64,000 bases of DNA. Source: Paralithodes platypus (Eukaryota; Arthropoda; Malacostraca; Decapoda; Lithodidae). Below, piece by piece: positions 10,000 to 20,939 of this stretch. The translations under genes and the position numbers were made by a program. The DNA lies in assembly GCA_032716605.1 (NCBI GenBank), contig CM064492.1:48097876-48161875 (forward strand), read 5' to 3'. The notes under the pieces were generated by a model. It made no database searches. It was not told where the DNA came from and was given only the letters and a program-made list of their open reading frames with translations. Position 1 is the stretch's first letter; every line of letters starts with the position of its first letter.

Positions 10000-11350
10000 G
10001 TGACCCTTGTGGTGGTGGTGGTCTCCCATTATTCCTCGTTGGTGGTACATCAGGTACTCCAGTTGATGTATATGTGCTTCTAGTTCTTCTACTCTGCTCC
10101 TCCATATTTTGTCTTTCTCTGGCCCCTTTTCTTTCCCTCGTTCTTGTGTGGCTAAAAAATGGTGTGAGGCCGCATCTTCGTTCTATCTTATCACCCTATG
10201 TGTACCTTTCACATGATAGTTTTTACAGTACCAATCATAGCAGGTTCTGGTGGCCAGAGAGGATTTACACAGAGGTGGGTGATAGTTAGTACATGATTTC
10301 CCTAATTGACACATGTTCCACGCTTAATTCCATTGTAGCATATTTTAGAGTGACTGAATTTGCACTTTTTCCCATTTATAATCCCCAATTGGCCAAAGGG
10401 GCAGCTTTTCCTGAGATAGCGGCGGCACACAGGCATCTCTCTCTCTCTCTCTGCTTGGGCTGAGCGTCTCTCTGTCTGGATTGTAGGGGTAGGGGTAGGG
10501 GAAGAGGCATGATTGGGTAGTGCCATAGGGAATGGTGTGGGGGATATTGGAGTGAGTTGTGTAGCAGCTATGAGGTTATGTATTGGAGGGGAGACCATCT
10601 GGGTGGAAAGTGGGGTTAATGGTGGTGGTGGGGGATTTCTCTGGTGGTTTAATTTGAGTGGGGGTAGGGTCTGTGGACGTTGTTCTAGATCATTCATGTT
10701 CAGCTTCATCATTTAGCTTTATGTTGGCATCTGTGGAATTGATCTGTTCCATAGCTGTTGCACCAGTTGGGGCGAACAAAATACTAGGGAAGGGAGAGGG
10801 TGTGTGGTGAGACCGGTGGTGAGGAGGGGTGCCTGTCACTATTTCCTCCGGCGAGATGGGAGTGGACGGGCCAGAGCTTGGCAAATTAGCGTGTGCAGGG
10901 GATTTTTGTAGAGGTATAGTTGTGGTAGTTGTGGGTGGATTAGAAGCTGTGAAGGATAAAGGAATTTGGGTAGGTGTATATGTTATAAGAATTTGGGTAG
11001 GTGCGGGGTGGAGTGGGGCGAGTGATGAGGGGGGGTTGTAGCATGAAGTGTTTGGGGAGGGTGAGTGGGTACTTGCTCGGATATCCATTTTGTGTGGTAT
11101 ACATTCAGAGCCTGGATAAGTTCGGCTCTTAACTCCGGTTCTGTATTTTCCACAATCCTAATAACCGGCAATGCCAGTGAAAGACAGTCATTGCAGAAGT
11201 GAATGTTTGTTCCATGTTCTTTATATTTGCTATTTGTTTCTCTCAGTCCAACACACTAGTTATGAAAAGTCTTATTACATATCTGACATATTCTGCCATT
11301 ATTCAAAGGTATTTCCTCTCTACAAAGTTCACATTCGTTCCTGTGGAGTG
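10000..11350 (-). pseudogene. LINE-A copy 2 ORF1: PHD-like finger plus three CCCH fingers
   Basis: Reading leftwards from about 11350: a PHD-like cysteine cluster (C-x2-C, C-x2-C, then H-x2-C, later C-x2-C) with one in-frame stop near 11258; a helical segment (IRIVENTEPELRAEL); a long Pro/Thr/Ser linker (10690-11088); the first CCCH finger (C-x7-C-x12-C-x3-H, about 10340-10430); and fingers two and three, C-x8-C-x5-C-x3-H and C-x8-C-x4-C-x3-H, after a frameshift near 10305. A coiled coil overlaps the ORF2 start. Finger spacing is identical to copy 1 despite divergence. PHD fingers are known in CR1-like ORF1 proteins; the CCCH trio is the odd part. Confidence 0.72.
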
Positions 11351-11514
11351 TGATGCATGACACTGTGTGTGTGTAGGGACCTGCGTGAGCTGGAGTGGTG
11401 TGGCTGGGGCCCGCGCGTCGTGTAGTACACTAAAAATTCAAAGTTATGAACTATGAACAAAGTAAAAAAACAAAAATCAAGCAGGGTACGGGATATTGAT
11501 AGTTATTTCAATGA

Positions 11515-11790
11515 TTTACCTTTGATTATTTTCGCCTCCGTTTGTTTATCTGTCACAAACTTATGAACCAATTTTCACGAAATTTGGTGGGCAGGTAGGA
11601 TGATATGAACCGATTTTCACGACATTTGGTGGGCAGATAGTATTTGCGCCAAGGAAGAAGAAATTCGATTTAGGAGGCGATCCGGATCATATCCTGGAAC
11701 CCAGCTTCGGAAAATAATTTAGGTCTATGATATTAATGGAAAAGAATCGGCCAGAGTACGCGGAGTGCTCTACCGAGTGCCCCTCTAGTT
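11515..11790 (+). repeat. Dispersed repeat with AATTTGGTGGGCAG block
   Basis: Non-coding. It contains TATGAACCNATTTTCACGA and ATTTGGTGGGCAG blocks, a CCAAGGAAGAAG block and a GGAGTGCTCTACCGAGTGC block. The same blocks appear in reverse orientation at 32405-32775. I recall similar sequence in other invertebrate repeats but cannot name the family. Confidence 0.5.
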
Positions 11791-11814
11791 TCTAGCTGAT
11801 ATCTTTTAATTACC

Positions 11815-12205
11815 GAGTATTGGTTACTGTAAATTCGAGTTTAAGCTAAAAAATGTCCCCCCGTATGTTGACACCGATCCATGAAAGTTAGTGATGTGGC
11901 CCATAGATTAGATCAGATACCGGTACTTGCTAACTTGCATCATCTAGTCGCCATGTTGTACACCATACCTTACATAAATTACAGCCTAAGCATGGTGTTC
12001 ATAGTCTACCCTAGACTATGAACACCATGCTTATAATTTATGTAAGGTATAATGTACAACATGGCGACTAGATGATGCAAGTTAGCAAATATCTAATATA
12101 TTGGCCACATCACAAACTTTAATGGATCAGTGTCAACATACGGGGGGATATTATTTAGCTTAAACTCAAATTTACAGTAACCAATACTCGGTTCACACAT
12201 GGTAA
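11815..12205. repeat. Foldback palindrome, about 195-bp arms
   Basis: Two long inverted arms meet at a 5-nt loop (12008-12012, between ATAGTCT and AGACTAT). Paired blocks include ACCGAGTATTGGTTACTGTA with its complement near 12170-12192, and GATGATGCAAGTTAGCAA with its complement near 11925-11945. Arms are similar but not identical. It could be a foldback or MITE-type element, or the result of a recent inversion duplication. Confidence 0.85.
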
Positions 12206-12324
12206 GTATTTTGAGTACCATACGGTATCTAGCTGCAACATGGCGACCATGAACCCGAAGGAGCAACAATACTCTCCATTTACGGCTCTACAACCTCCTA
12301 TATAGTGCGCGACACCCGCTTAAT

Positions 12325-12687
12325 TTAAGGGGGGATGGTTCACTTTTTGGTCGATTTGTTTTCATTTATTTATTATTTTTCTAGTTTCCTCCCTAGACCC
12401 CCATCAAACTTTTAATAAACAACACCAGGACCCCCCTCAAGATAATTGGTACCGGTACATTTTTCGGTAGAAAATTGTTCGTTCCTCCTAGATTACAGGC
12501 TCGTTATCGCTCGCCAGGGAAAAATTGACACCTAAATGACACGAAAAGTCTTATTATTGACAAAGAAAATTGACGAAAGGTCATAAAATCGCCAAACTAA
12601 TAGGTTGAACGTCTTAAAATCTGAAAACGAATGGGGCTAAACATGAGGAGGAAGAAGAGGGCTCAGAAAAACGACCCATCCCCCCTA
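12325..12687. mobile_element. TTAA-flanked MITE, GGGGG-ended family, copy 2
   Basis: Homologous to 134-506 over its whole length. It starts at TTAA (12325-12328) with GGGGGGATGG and ends with CCATCCCCCC followed by a degraded TAAG. Internal blocks such as TTTTTCGGTAGAAAA and the CGTTATCGCTCGCCA block are shared. Confidence 0.55.
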
Positions 12688-12841
12688 AGTGTTAATTATT
12701 GGATTATTGCTACAGACGGAAGGGGTCCATTTTTTTATCACTCATGTTAACCAGGGTCCGGTCACTATTTTTACGACTACACCGCATCTCCTTCCGAGCG
12801 TCGTATCCTAAATGCCGATATCGTAGAAGAAAAAAAATAAA

Positions 12842-12869
12842 ATATATATATATATATATATATGTATAC

Positions 12870-12941
<72 letters not shown>
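12842..12941. repeat. (TA)n microsatellite with a TACGGTA interruption
   Basis: About 100 bp of alternating TA, broken once by a TATACGGTATAT interruption near 12864-12872. The interruption has the same TA-CGG-TA form as the scars described in the findings. Confidence 0.95.
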
Positions 12942-12942
<1 letters not shown>

Positions 12943-13331
12943 TGTATAATACTGTATATTAAATTCTAGCGCCACTAATACGGAAACCCAACCTGTAACT
13001 GAATATTATACATTTATGACAATGTACCGTATAACTCTTTTTAGATCCAATACGTGTTAATTTTCTGTTTACTGGCTATTATTCGACGATTTCATTCAGA
13101 TTAGGAGGGGTATATGGAAGTCAAGAGGGTTAATTGGGATAGTCTTTACCCATTTCATTCACCACATATCCTTCCGATGCTGAATAAAATCGTCTACTGA
13201 TAGCCAGAATAAACTGCCAAATCGCGTCACGCTCATCAAAGGGTTAATAATATAAATAGCCAGAATAAACTGCCAAAACGCGTCATAATCCTCAAGGGTA
13301 AATTTTCCGCCCAGTGAAAACAGACACTTAA

Positions 13332-13672
13332 CCCTTTCTGTATTAATTATATTCTAGCTATGTTTAGACGATTGTGTGCAGTTTAAGAAGTATCTGTGGT
13401 ACCGGTAGTTAATAGGGTTGAGTGAGATAGTTCGATGCCTGTTAACTGTTGAATGCTCTTTTTAAACGGAATATAATCCACGAAGGGCGGTGCGCTCCTC
13501 GGTGCCACTAGCAGTGGCGAACTCAACATAGGTAGGTAATAGTAGCCAGAGTAAAGTTAAAAGGACGCCACTGTTATTGAAGGAGTTGCCGGTAATCTTT
13601 ATTTAAATTGAATAAAATCGTCTAATAGTAGCCAGAGTCAAGTTAAAAAGGGCGGTACCGGCACAGAAAGGG
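13332..13672. mobile_element. TTAACCCTTT-family MITE, copy 1
   Basis: Flanked by TTAA at 13328-13331 and 13673-13676, with inverted ends CCCTTTCTGT and ACAGAAAGGG. It contains TTAGACGATT and its complement AATCGTCTAA. A shorter copy is at 28672-28858. It carries a nested LINE-A 3' tip (13480-13539) and a TACCGGTA at 13400-13407 where the sister copy has a plain TA. Confidence 0.65.
13480..13539 (+). mobile_element. 60-bp LINE-A 3' tip inserted in a MITE
   Basis: Contains only the last part of LINE-A: CGAAGGGCGGTGCGCTCC, the CCACT/AGTGG hairpin and a CAACATAGGTAGGTAA tail. It is closest to the subfamily at 36465-37385. No RT sequence is present, so it is an extreme 5' truncation. Confidence 0.7.
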
Positions 13673-13868
13673 TTAATGGGCGACACTGCACCACGACCTA
13701 GTGTCAACAGGAAGGTCACCTAGTACGGTACGGTAACTATTTTTTGACCTGGTCACTTGCTAGGTTCTACTCGTACACCCACGATCAAAAGTTAGGTCCC
13801 CCATACAGTCAGGTTTGCAACTTTGGTTATAGGTAAGATATGGCTAAGAAAACAAAATATATATTTAT

Positions 13869-14140
<272 letters not shown>

Positions 14141-14393
14141 CCTTGGATCATTTGATCAAAGTCTTTGTTATCAAGCATTACCGGTATTCAGTAGCTACAG
14201 GCTATACAAAATTGAGCTGCATTGGATAGCGAAATATAGAGGTAGAAGTAGAATATTATAAGGTATTAAGTTGAAAAATTAAGTGCACAAATTATAGGTT
14301 TCAATCCCGGAGGGAAGTAATGAAAACCTAATATTTAGTAGGGGCCCGTAATCATTGACGATATTGCCTATTAATATAATAGTCTCCCTTTAA

Positions 14394-14873
14394 CACCTTA
14401 CGAGCGGCCTATGCGGTTTATTTATGTGTACCGCCCAGCGGGGTGTTTTTAGCCAAAATAGGGCTGTTTACGTGATCATTTTCATGCCTAAATAAGACCC
14501 AGAACGTAAAACAAGTACCTATCCCTGAAAGGGCATAAACAGAGCTTTCGAATGACACCATAACGATCCTTGTATGATGGATAGTTTTCTTGCAATAACC
14601 GTGCAACGCGAGTGCAAAAAGCAGGTAATTCGGTACTTTCGGTACATAATTGAGTATGTAGCGAGTGAGAGAGGGAGGAGGGAGCTGAGATTTGTGTCAG
14701 TAGGTTCGCCGCGGTGGTCTGGAGCAGTCATACGCTTGCTAGTCTCCTGCCACCACTTGTCTCTCTCTCTCAGCCACATTACGTGCTGAAATTGCCACTC
14801 GAGTTATGTCGAGCGCCGCCACATAATCCAGCTTTATTTAACTCGACTTATGTTGCTCGCCGCTAAATAAGGG
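14394..14873. mobile_element. piggyBac-type MITE with CCTTA...GCGGC ends
   Basis: A 480-bp insertion between TTAA (14390-14393) and TTAA (14874-14877). It interrupts a sequence that is continuous in the homologous DIRS end near 23120. Inverted ends read CACCTTACGAGCGGC and, reversed, CCCTTATTTAGCGGC. Non-coding; a different family from the CCCGGG MITE. Confidence 0.7.
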
Positions 14874-14988
14874 TTAACACCCACGGCAGCAGTTTTGAAT
14901 CTTCCGCGCAGAAGGATCAGGGAGTACTCTCATAAGTACACGCTTAATTCTCATATGGAATCGTCCTTATGATTGGGTACCCTACAGA

Positions 14989-15010
14989 TTTTTTTTTTTT
15001 TTTTTTTTTT
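14989..15010. repeat. T22 homopolymer
   Basis: Twenty-two T bases in the DIRS-end-like sequence. The homologous position near 23010 has only a short A run on the other strand, so this is a length expansion. Confidence 0.9.
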
Positions 15011-15769
15011 AACTTAATATCAGTTTTATTATGGCTTTCCATGCGTGGATATCTTGTGCGCAGCGCCCCGGCACAGGCCCCCTAGCGGCCATATTTCCTT
15101 CTTCACTGATATATCAAGACTCACTAGAAAATCAGCGAATGGGAAGGGGATGGATGGGAGGGCCATGCATCATCAATGATTACGGGGCCCTACTAAATAT
15201 TAGGTTTTCATTACTTCCCTCCGGGAATCAAACCTATAATTTAAGTGGCCCCTTCATCATTGACTATTGCCTGAGTACCAAGACTGGAGGGGGACATTCG
15301 TAGCAATACCTCAACCTCAGGACAAAAAATAAGCCGTATAACATTTTAAGTTTTATTGTATACAAACAATAAATAATTATAAAAATATAAAGATTGCAAG
15401 CAGGGCGTGACTTCGAAGAAAGTCTGCTTGCCCATGACCAGATCTTTACTTTAAGATCTATGCATGATAAATGGGGAACATCCTTGTGCCCCTACTTAGA
15501 ACTATAAACTCTTTGGAATATTGTTCTAATCTTAATAGTATTTGTACAGTGGATATATGTTTGTACCTTCTCTTAATCCTATATAGTTGCAACTATGATA
15601 GATATCTTAAAATAACAAAAACTTTTGAACCGTCAATTCAGTTCGATCACAGCTCATGATTTATCACAATCTCCGGAGGAAGAGTTCTGTGGGGCTTTGG
15701 GCTATTCACCACAGGGGGCCCCCCCCCCCCTTTTTCTCGCCTTAACCTTAATACAAAATAGCACAAAAC

Positions 15770-18444
15770 CTACGAGACCCTCTGTCGTACAGCCACACAG
15801 GTACATTTTGGCTTGTCCAGAGCGACCGACAGGTATCGTGTAAGGAAAGTATGGTTTGATGCCCACAATTGAGTGTTGGCAATGTCGTCTATAGATTTTT
15901 TTTTGTAAAAATCTAAGAGAGACGGCCCACTTCCTGATGTCGTGAGCCCTGCCCACTACGCCGGGATTACTTTCTTTAATAACATCTACTAAAAGAGAAG
16001 CCAATTTTCTCCTAGTAACACGATTACCTGCCTGGGTCACCCACAGAAAACCTGGTTGTCGAGGGTGAGCTGCCCTCCTAAACTCAACTAAGGCCTCTAC
16101 TGGACATAAAATATGATGTGTGTGTCCGCGTTTCAACGCCGGAACAGAAAATTCTGAGAAAACATGATCAGAGTGCTCATTCTTAGCTATAAAAGTGGGG
16201 GACGGCACGATTTGGACCTTGTCGAGCAGTCTCCCAAACCTAAGGCAATTAGGTTCGTTGCTCATCGCCGCCAGCTCAGAGACCCTATTACCGGTAGCTA
16301 AAGCTATCAAGAACACAGCCATTTTAAGCAATGAATCAAAATCCGGCGCAGTGTTGTATTTGCGCGATTGAAGCAAAGATAAGGATTTATCAAGCGACCA
16401 AGTGGGCGTGAGCTGACGTGGTGGTGGGCGGATCTTGAAACACGCCCTCATAAACCCTTTCTCCTCCGCCTGCGGTATCGAGAGACCAGTGAGATCAGAG
16501 ACGGGGTTTTTGATAACAGATAAGTGTTTTTTTAACGTGACAACGGAAAAATACTTCTGCTCAAATATATAATCTAAGTAATTGAAGACTAGGGCTTCTG
16601 ATGCATTGGATTGCCCTGACTCAACAATCCAGTTAGTGAAAGCTTTCCAATGTGACTGATATTGCCTCCTGGTAGATATCGTATATTGGTTTATAAGTTT
16701 ACTAGTGGCACTTTCCCCACACTGAGCTAGCCATTTGGCCTTGTAAATCTCCAGAAGGCAAAATTGAGCGAGGTCTGAAGGTTGCCAATCGTCTCTAAGT
16801 GGAATGCGGAGACCGGGAGTGACACCGGGTCCTTGCACCATTTGTTCAACTGGTGGTACCACGCCAGAGCCGGCCATAACGGCGCAATCATTGAGACTAA
16901 GCCCCGGTAACCTCTTAGTTTGTGAATCACTCTGCACATTAGAACAGAGTCTGGCGGAGGAAATAGATAGATTGAATTCCACTTGTTCCAGTCCTCCAGT
17001 AATGCATCTGGTTCCCCCGCCGGGGTCACCCCTTGGCGGGTCAGGAAGAGAGGTAACTTGTGAGTCTCCTCGGATGCGAACAGATCCACTTGTGAACGGT
17101 AGGGCTTTGCAAACATCTAGTCGAAGACGGTTTGTTTGAGAGCCCATTCTACTATGGTGCTCCGACGCCGGGACAGAGCATCCGCCCACACGTTCGACAC
17201 GCCTGGGAGGTGTGAAGCATGCAGATGAATGCTCAGCGATTCGGCTAGGGCAAAAATCTGTTCTGACACAATTAGCAACTCTCGAGACCTCACTGAACCT
17301 TGTTTCTGAATGCAATGGACCGTTACTAAGTTGTCCATCCGAAACGCTATTGATTTCCCTTGCAATGACGAGCCATGGGCTCGGAGAAAATATAGAGGAA
17401 CTAGAAGCTCTTGTTTGTTGAAGTGCCCTGAAAACCTCTGGTCCCAAGTGCCCTGTCCTTGATGGCCTAGATTGGATTGACCCCAGTGTTCCGGAAGCGT
17501 CTGTGTCTACCCATACCAAAGGGGGAGGAGAAACCCAAGTTGTCATGGAGTACAGTGTTTCGGTCTTCGACCAGACCGACAGTAAGCTGTGAATTAATCG
17601 AGGAATCGGCCATACTTTTCCTTCCGGCAAAAGTGGGAAAAATTTGTTGCCTTCCATGATTAATCTCTTTACTTTCAACGGGCCCAACTTCACAGTTAAT
17701 TGGATCCAGTTGAGAGAGCCGACCAGAGAGTCCCACACTTTCCTTGTCGTATTCAGACTGTGGAGAAAATTAAACAGTTTCCTGCGAAACCTGCGGCGAT
17801 TGTCCACACTCTGAGTAAGGGTCAGGTTGGCGGTATCCCAGACCAGCCCTATCCACTGAATTTCCCGTGTAGGAACAAGGAGCGACTTTGCCAAGTTCAC
17901 GTTGAACCCTAGGGTGTGTACCGTACATGATTGATTACTTGGTTGACATGATTGTGACATAAGTCTCTCGACTCCGCCACCACTAGCCAGTCGTCTAGAT
18001 ACCACATCACCATGATGCCCTGGGCCAATAACGGTAGAAGGGCTTGCCGGACTAATCTAGTGAAAATTCTCGGTGCCAGGTTCAACCCAAACGGCATCCT
18101 CCGAAAGACATAAGTTTCTTGCCGTGCCGTATCCTCAAGGCGAGGAACTTTTGGAACCGTCTGTTGATAGGGACATGACAATAGGCGTTTGTGAGGTCTA
18201 AGGAGCACATCCAGCTCAATGGCGGAAGGGTAAGCCTGATTTGATTTACTGTAAGTATCCTGAAGGATGGATTGATGATATAAGTGTTCAGACGCGAGAG
18301 ATCCACTACTGGTCGCATCTGCACACTGTCCCGCTTTGGCACTAAGAAAAGTCTGGAGGTGAATACTTTGCAAGGTGATTTTACTAAGACAATGACCTTC
18401 TCTGATATCATTTCTTGGACTAGGGCCTCCACCCCCGGTGACAC
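15770..18444 (-). pseudogene. DIRS pol: RT, RNase H and tyrosine recombinase, frameshifted
   Basis: RT motifs: SRLFLVPKR, RPVVDLSRLN and SLDLTNAYCHVPI (18444-18120), then after a frameshift MPFGLNLAPRIFT and WYLDDWLVV (to about 17960). RNase H: WVDTDAS near 17500, then in another frame FRMDN and HLPGVSNVWADALSR (17365-17160). An in-frame TAG sits at 17117. The tyrosine recombinase lies at about 16720-15770: ATGNRVSEL supplies the first catalytic Arg and HDIRKW the His-x-x-Arg pair. A T9 run at 15896-15904 shifts the frame just before the segment that would carry the catalytic Tyr (codon 15833-15835, context TRYL). At least five lesions; not functional. Confidence 0.8.
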
Positions 18445-18656
18445 CTGGTTGTGTTTGAGGGCCTAACGCAGTCGTGGCCGTCGGATCCACCGCCAGGTAA
18501 GGCCTTTGCGTACTACGGTTCTGGACCAGGTCCGCTTGGGCCAGGCTCTGTGGCATACCTGGAACGACCACATTTTCAAACTGGGTTCGATTGGTGGAGC
18601 AACTTTCAAATCCGACACGCCTAAGCACGGCCCCGGGAGACAGAGAGTATGGTTGG

Positions 18657-20806
18657 CTAGTTTTTTGAAGGGGGTGGTGGGTTGGTATCAGACGGTTGGC
18701 TAGACTTGGCTGCTGGCTGACCCTGAAGTGGTTTAGGGTGTGACTTACCTCTATAACCTGAGTATTTACCTTGTTTGGGCTTGGGCTGATTACCTCCCTG
18801 CTGTGGAGGGAGCCTTGGGTCCCGAAAGGACTGTTTAGCCTGAGGGGGTTGTGACTTACCGCCGCTTTTGGGCTTAGTGAAAGGTTTCTTAAACGGTTCC
18901 CTCTTAGCCTGGGAGGTAGTCGGCTTCCAAACATCCACCAAATTATAAACTACATTCCATGTCTCGAACTAATGAGGGAGGCCGTTAAAACTGGGGAAAG
19001 GGTTACCCGGCGACCAATATCTTCCGGTAACTTCTTCACTAAAAATACCCGGAGATCCTAGCGCGCCCTCACAGCTTCCATGATAGCTACCCTAATGTCA
19101 CCCAAGGATTGTATAGAGTTTTGTAATAGAATCCTACGTGACAGCTCAGTGGCTTTCCTCACCTTTTGGTCTGCAATGGCCGAAATCGTCCTAGCTAGGG
19201 ATATGGTAACCTGGCGAGTGACAAGATATTGTGAGAACAAATGAAAAGCTTTGCTTCGTAGATTAAAATCCCTATCCAGATGGGCTGGGGGAGGGGTACA
19301 AAAGGGGTCATCTAACTGGTGAAGAGCTATTTTGGGGGCCACCAGGAAAGCGAACAAGGCTGGAGACACCCCTTCTGCCTTATTAACCGGTAATGAGAAC
19401 CAAGCATGCAACTCTTGAGGGACCTGATGTGAGGTTTTAGATGTAATAGTGGAGGCAAATACTTATGCCTCTGCTTCCCAATCTACCCATGGCCCCACCC
19501 CTACCTGTGTCATCTGCAAGACTGGTGATGTGACTGATCAAGGACCGGAACTGTAGCCAGTTCCGGCGTGAGTGCATTCAAAGCTTTTATGTCATTCTGC
19601 GAAGAGTCGTGCAGATGAGGCTGGCGGAACTGCCGGGGCAGCTGAGAAGACAAATAATTCAGCATTATATGTACTGGGTAGGCCTATGGCCTTAATAGAG
19701 ACATCTAGTAATCTCCCTACCTCATCCTTAGCTCTGAGTTTCCTATTCTTCTTAATTTCAATAGGCCTAGTCCACTCACCTGGAACCGGTAGCTCACCCG
19801 AAATAGTAGGCTGTGCTAGGAATGGTTTCAATGGATGTACCGGAGTCCAGGAGCAATCCGGTCCGTAAAGGAGAGGCATAGGGCTTTTCCTCTGTGGAAC
19901 CTTATCCAAAAGGGGGGGGGGGGGGGGAGAGAATATCAGAAATTACCCGCACGTTAGTGGTAGTCATGGTAGCCGGCACAGTAGTGCCTGCCGCCGTGGA
20001 CGTTGGTGGGGGTAAAACCAAGGTAGGTAAAGAGGACTTAGGAGTGGGAAAACCTGAAGGCTCTAATGGTCTAATCATGGGAGCTACTCGGGGGAGCTAC
20101 TAGATAATGGATCAATAGAGGGAGAAACCTGATATTGTTGCATAACCCTATGCATAATGTTACTTATTTCCTCTGTGGTTACACACTTACTATGGGAACC
20201 CCTAGAAGATTGTGAACTAGCCTCTGATTGAAACATTGAAACTTGAGCAGAGGGAACAGTCACATCCTCCGGCTCTTCATTAACCTCAAACTCTAGCCTT
20301 TCAGGAATGTCCTGTTGATCATCCGGCGTTTGTTCCGCCGGCGGCCAAACCAAATCAGGGACAGATGATGGTAATACTTTACTATGAACACTTTCCCTAT
20401 CTGTTCCTTGGCTCACTCTCCAGCACCCTTGTTCATTCGCCGCGGGTGGCTGAGAGTCCTGAATAACCTGAGAGCTGTCAAAAGACTGAGAACTTGAAGG
20501 GAAACCTCTGTACTGGTCAGCTAACACTCTACTCGGTCCAGCCGTGGCGGCCTTGCGTGGTACCTGAGTTAATTTTGGAATTGCAAAAACAAACTTCTGT
20601 GGTACACTTAAAGATTGTTCATGGTGAGGACTAGACTCAATGATCTCCACCCCCCTCTCAGAGTCGCCGGATTGGACGGTTGGCGTACTGGGGGTAGGGG
20701 TCAAGGGAGGTGGCCTTCCGGTGACTGTCCGGCTAGTCCTGTGCCCTGCACTGGCCGGCGTCACCTTGTCCTCCTTCCGGCGTTTGGTCGATCTGGCCGA
20801 TTCCAC
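18657..20806 (-). pseudogene. DIRS gag-like region, middle and C-terminal parts
   Basis: Several minus-strand frames in series. 20806-20084 is Ser/Pro/Gln-rich without a known fold. 19909-19592 has a conserved core. 19411-19058 has a helical segment with LLQNSIQSLGDIR and EAVRAR, matched almost word for word by the second DIRS element (63870-63950, QNSIQSLGDIR and EAVRVR). 18941-18657 is Pro/Lys/Gln-rich and basic, as expected of a nucleic-acid-binding tail. The parts are joined only by frameshifts, and a G12 run near 19913 is one break. Function as capsid-like protein is inferred from position. Confidence 0.6.
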
Positions 20807-20939
20807 CGATGAGTGCCTAGACTGCTTACTGGGGGATCTCGACCTTGATCGTTGCCGGGGGGAAGGCGACCGCCTCCGCTTTGGTCGGTCGGGGGGGGGG
20901 GAGCCTCTGTGATGTCACTTTCATTACTACTCGAGCTAC

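Larger units (their letters stand above)
6307..10105 (-). pseudogene. LINE-A copy 2 ORF2: endonuclease-reverse transcriptase, broken
   Basis: The endonuclease starts near 10105 and has IYANIQGLKN, ALTETRI, GGVALYIKDS, TYRPPDAS and the WLGDFNLPNIKW active-site block. The RT follows in pieces: SAPGPDSW (about 8600), GFRAGRSCLSQLLEH, YTDFAKAFDKCDHG, VPQGTVLAPLLF and SFADNTK, where the usual second catalytic Asp of FADD reads Asn. A 5-bp TACCGTA insertion at 9423-9429 breaks the endonuclease frame. The 38-bp array and the LINE-C insertion break the RT. The start overlaps the end of ORF1 in another frame. Confidence 0.8.
6270..11360 (-). mobile_element. LINE-A copy 2, diverged subfamily, nearly full length
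   Basis: Minus-strand element with the same order as copy 1: 3' end near 6270, RT, endonuclease, CCCH ORF1, and an extra 5' PHD-like finger that copy 1 has lost. It is interrupted by a plus-strand LINE-C fragment (6850-7391), a C25 run (6389-6413) and a 38-bp tandem expansion (7955-8106). The nucleotide sequence differs clearly from copy 1, so these are different lineages of one clade. Confidence 0.8.
14289..15242. mobile_element. DIRS-end-derived element with about 75-bp inverted arms
   Basis: Inverted arms at about 14289-14363 and 15170-15242 share ATTATAGGTTT, TCCCGGAGGGAAGTAATGAA and GTAATCATTGA blocks. The interior (14357-15090, minus the MITE) matches in inverted orientation the right end of the neighbouring DIRS element (22910-23165): a CACCCACGGCAG block, GGGAGTACTCTCATAAGT, a TTATGATTGGGTACC block and the TGGCTTTCCATG block. 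It is probably an internally deleted or end-only relative of DIRS. No coding capacity. Confidence 0.55.

Noticed and set aside
16285..16295. ACCGGTA in the DIRS recombinase as another TA scar
   Set aside because: It encodes the Thr-Gly-Asn of the conserved ATGNR motif in frame, so it is ordinary coding sequence.
19794..19801. ACCGGTAG in DIRS gag as a TA scar
   Set aside because: It reads in frame as Leu-Pro-Val-Pro in the open gag frame, with no frame break.
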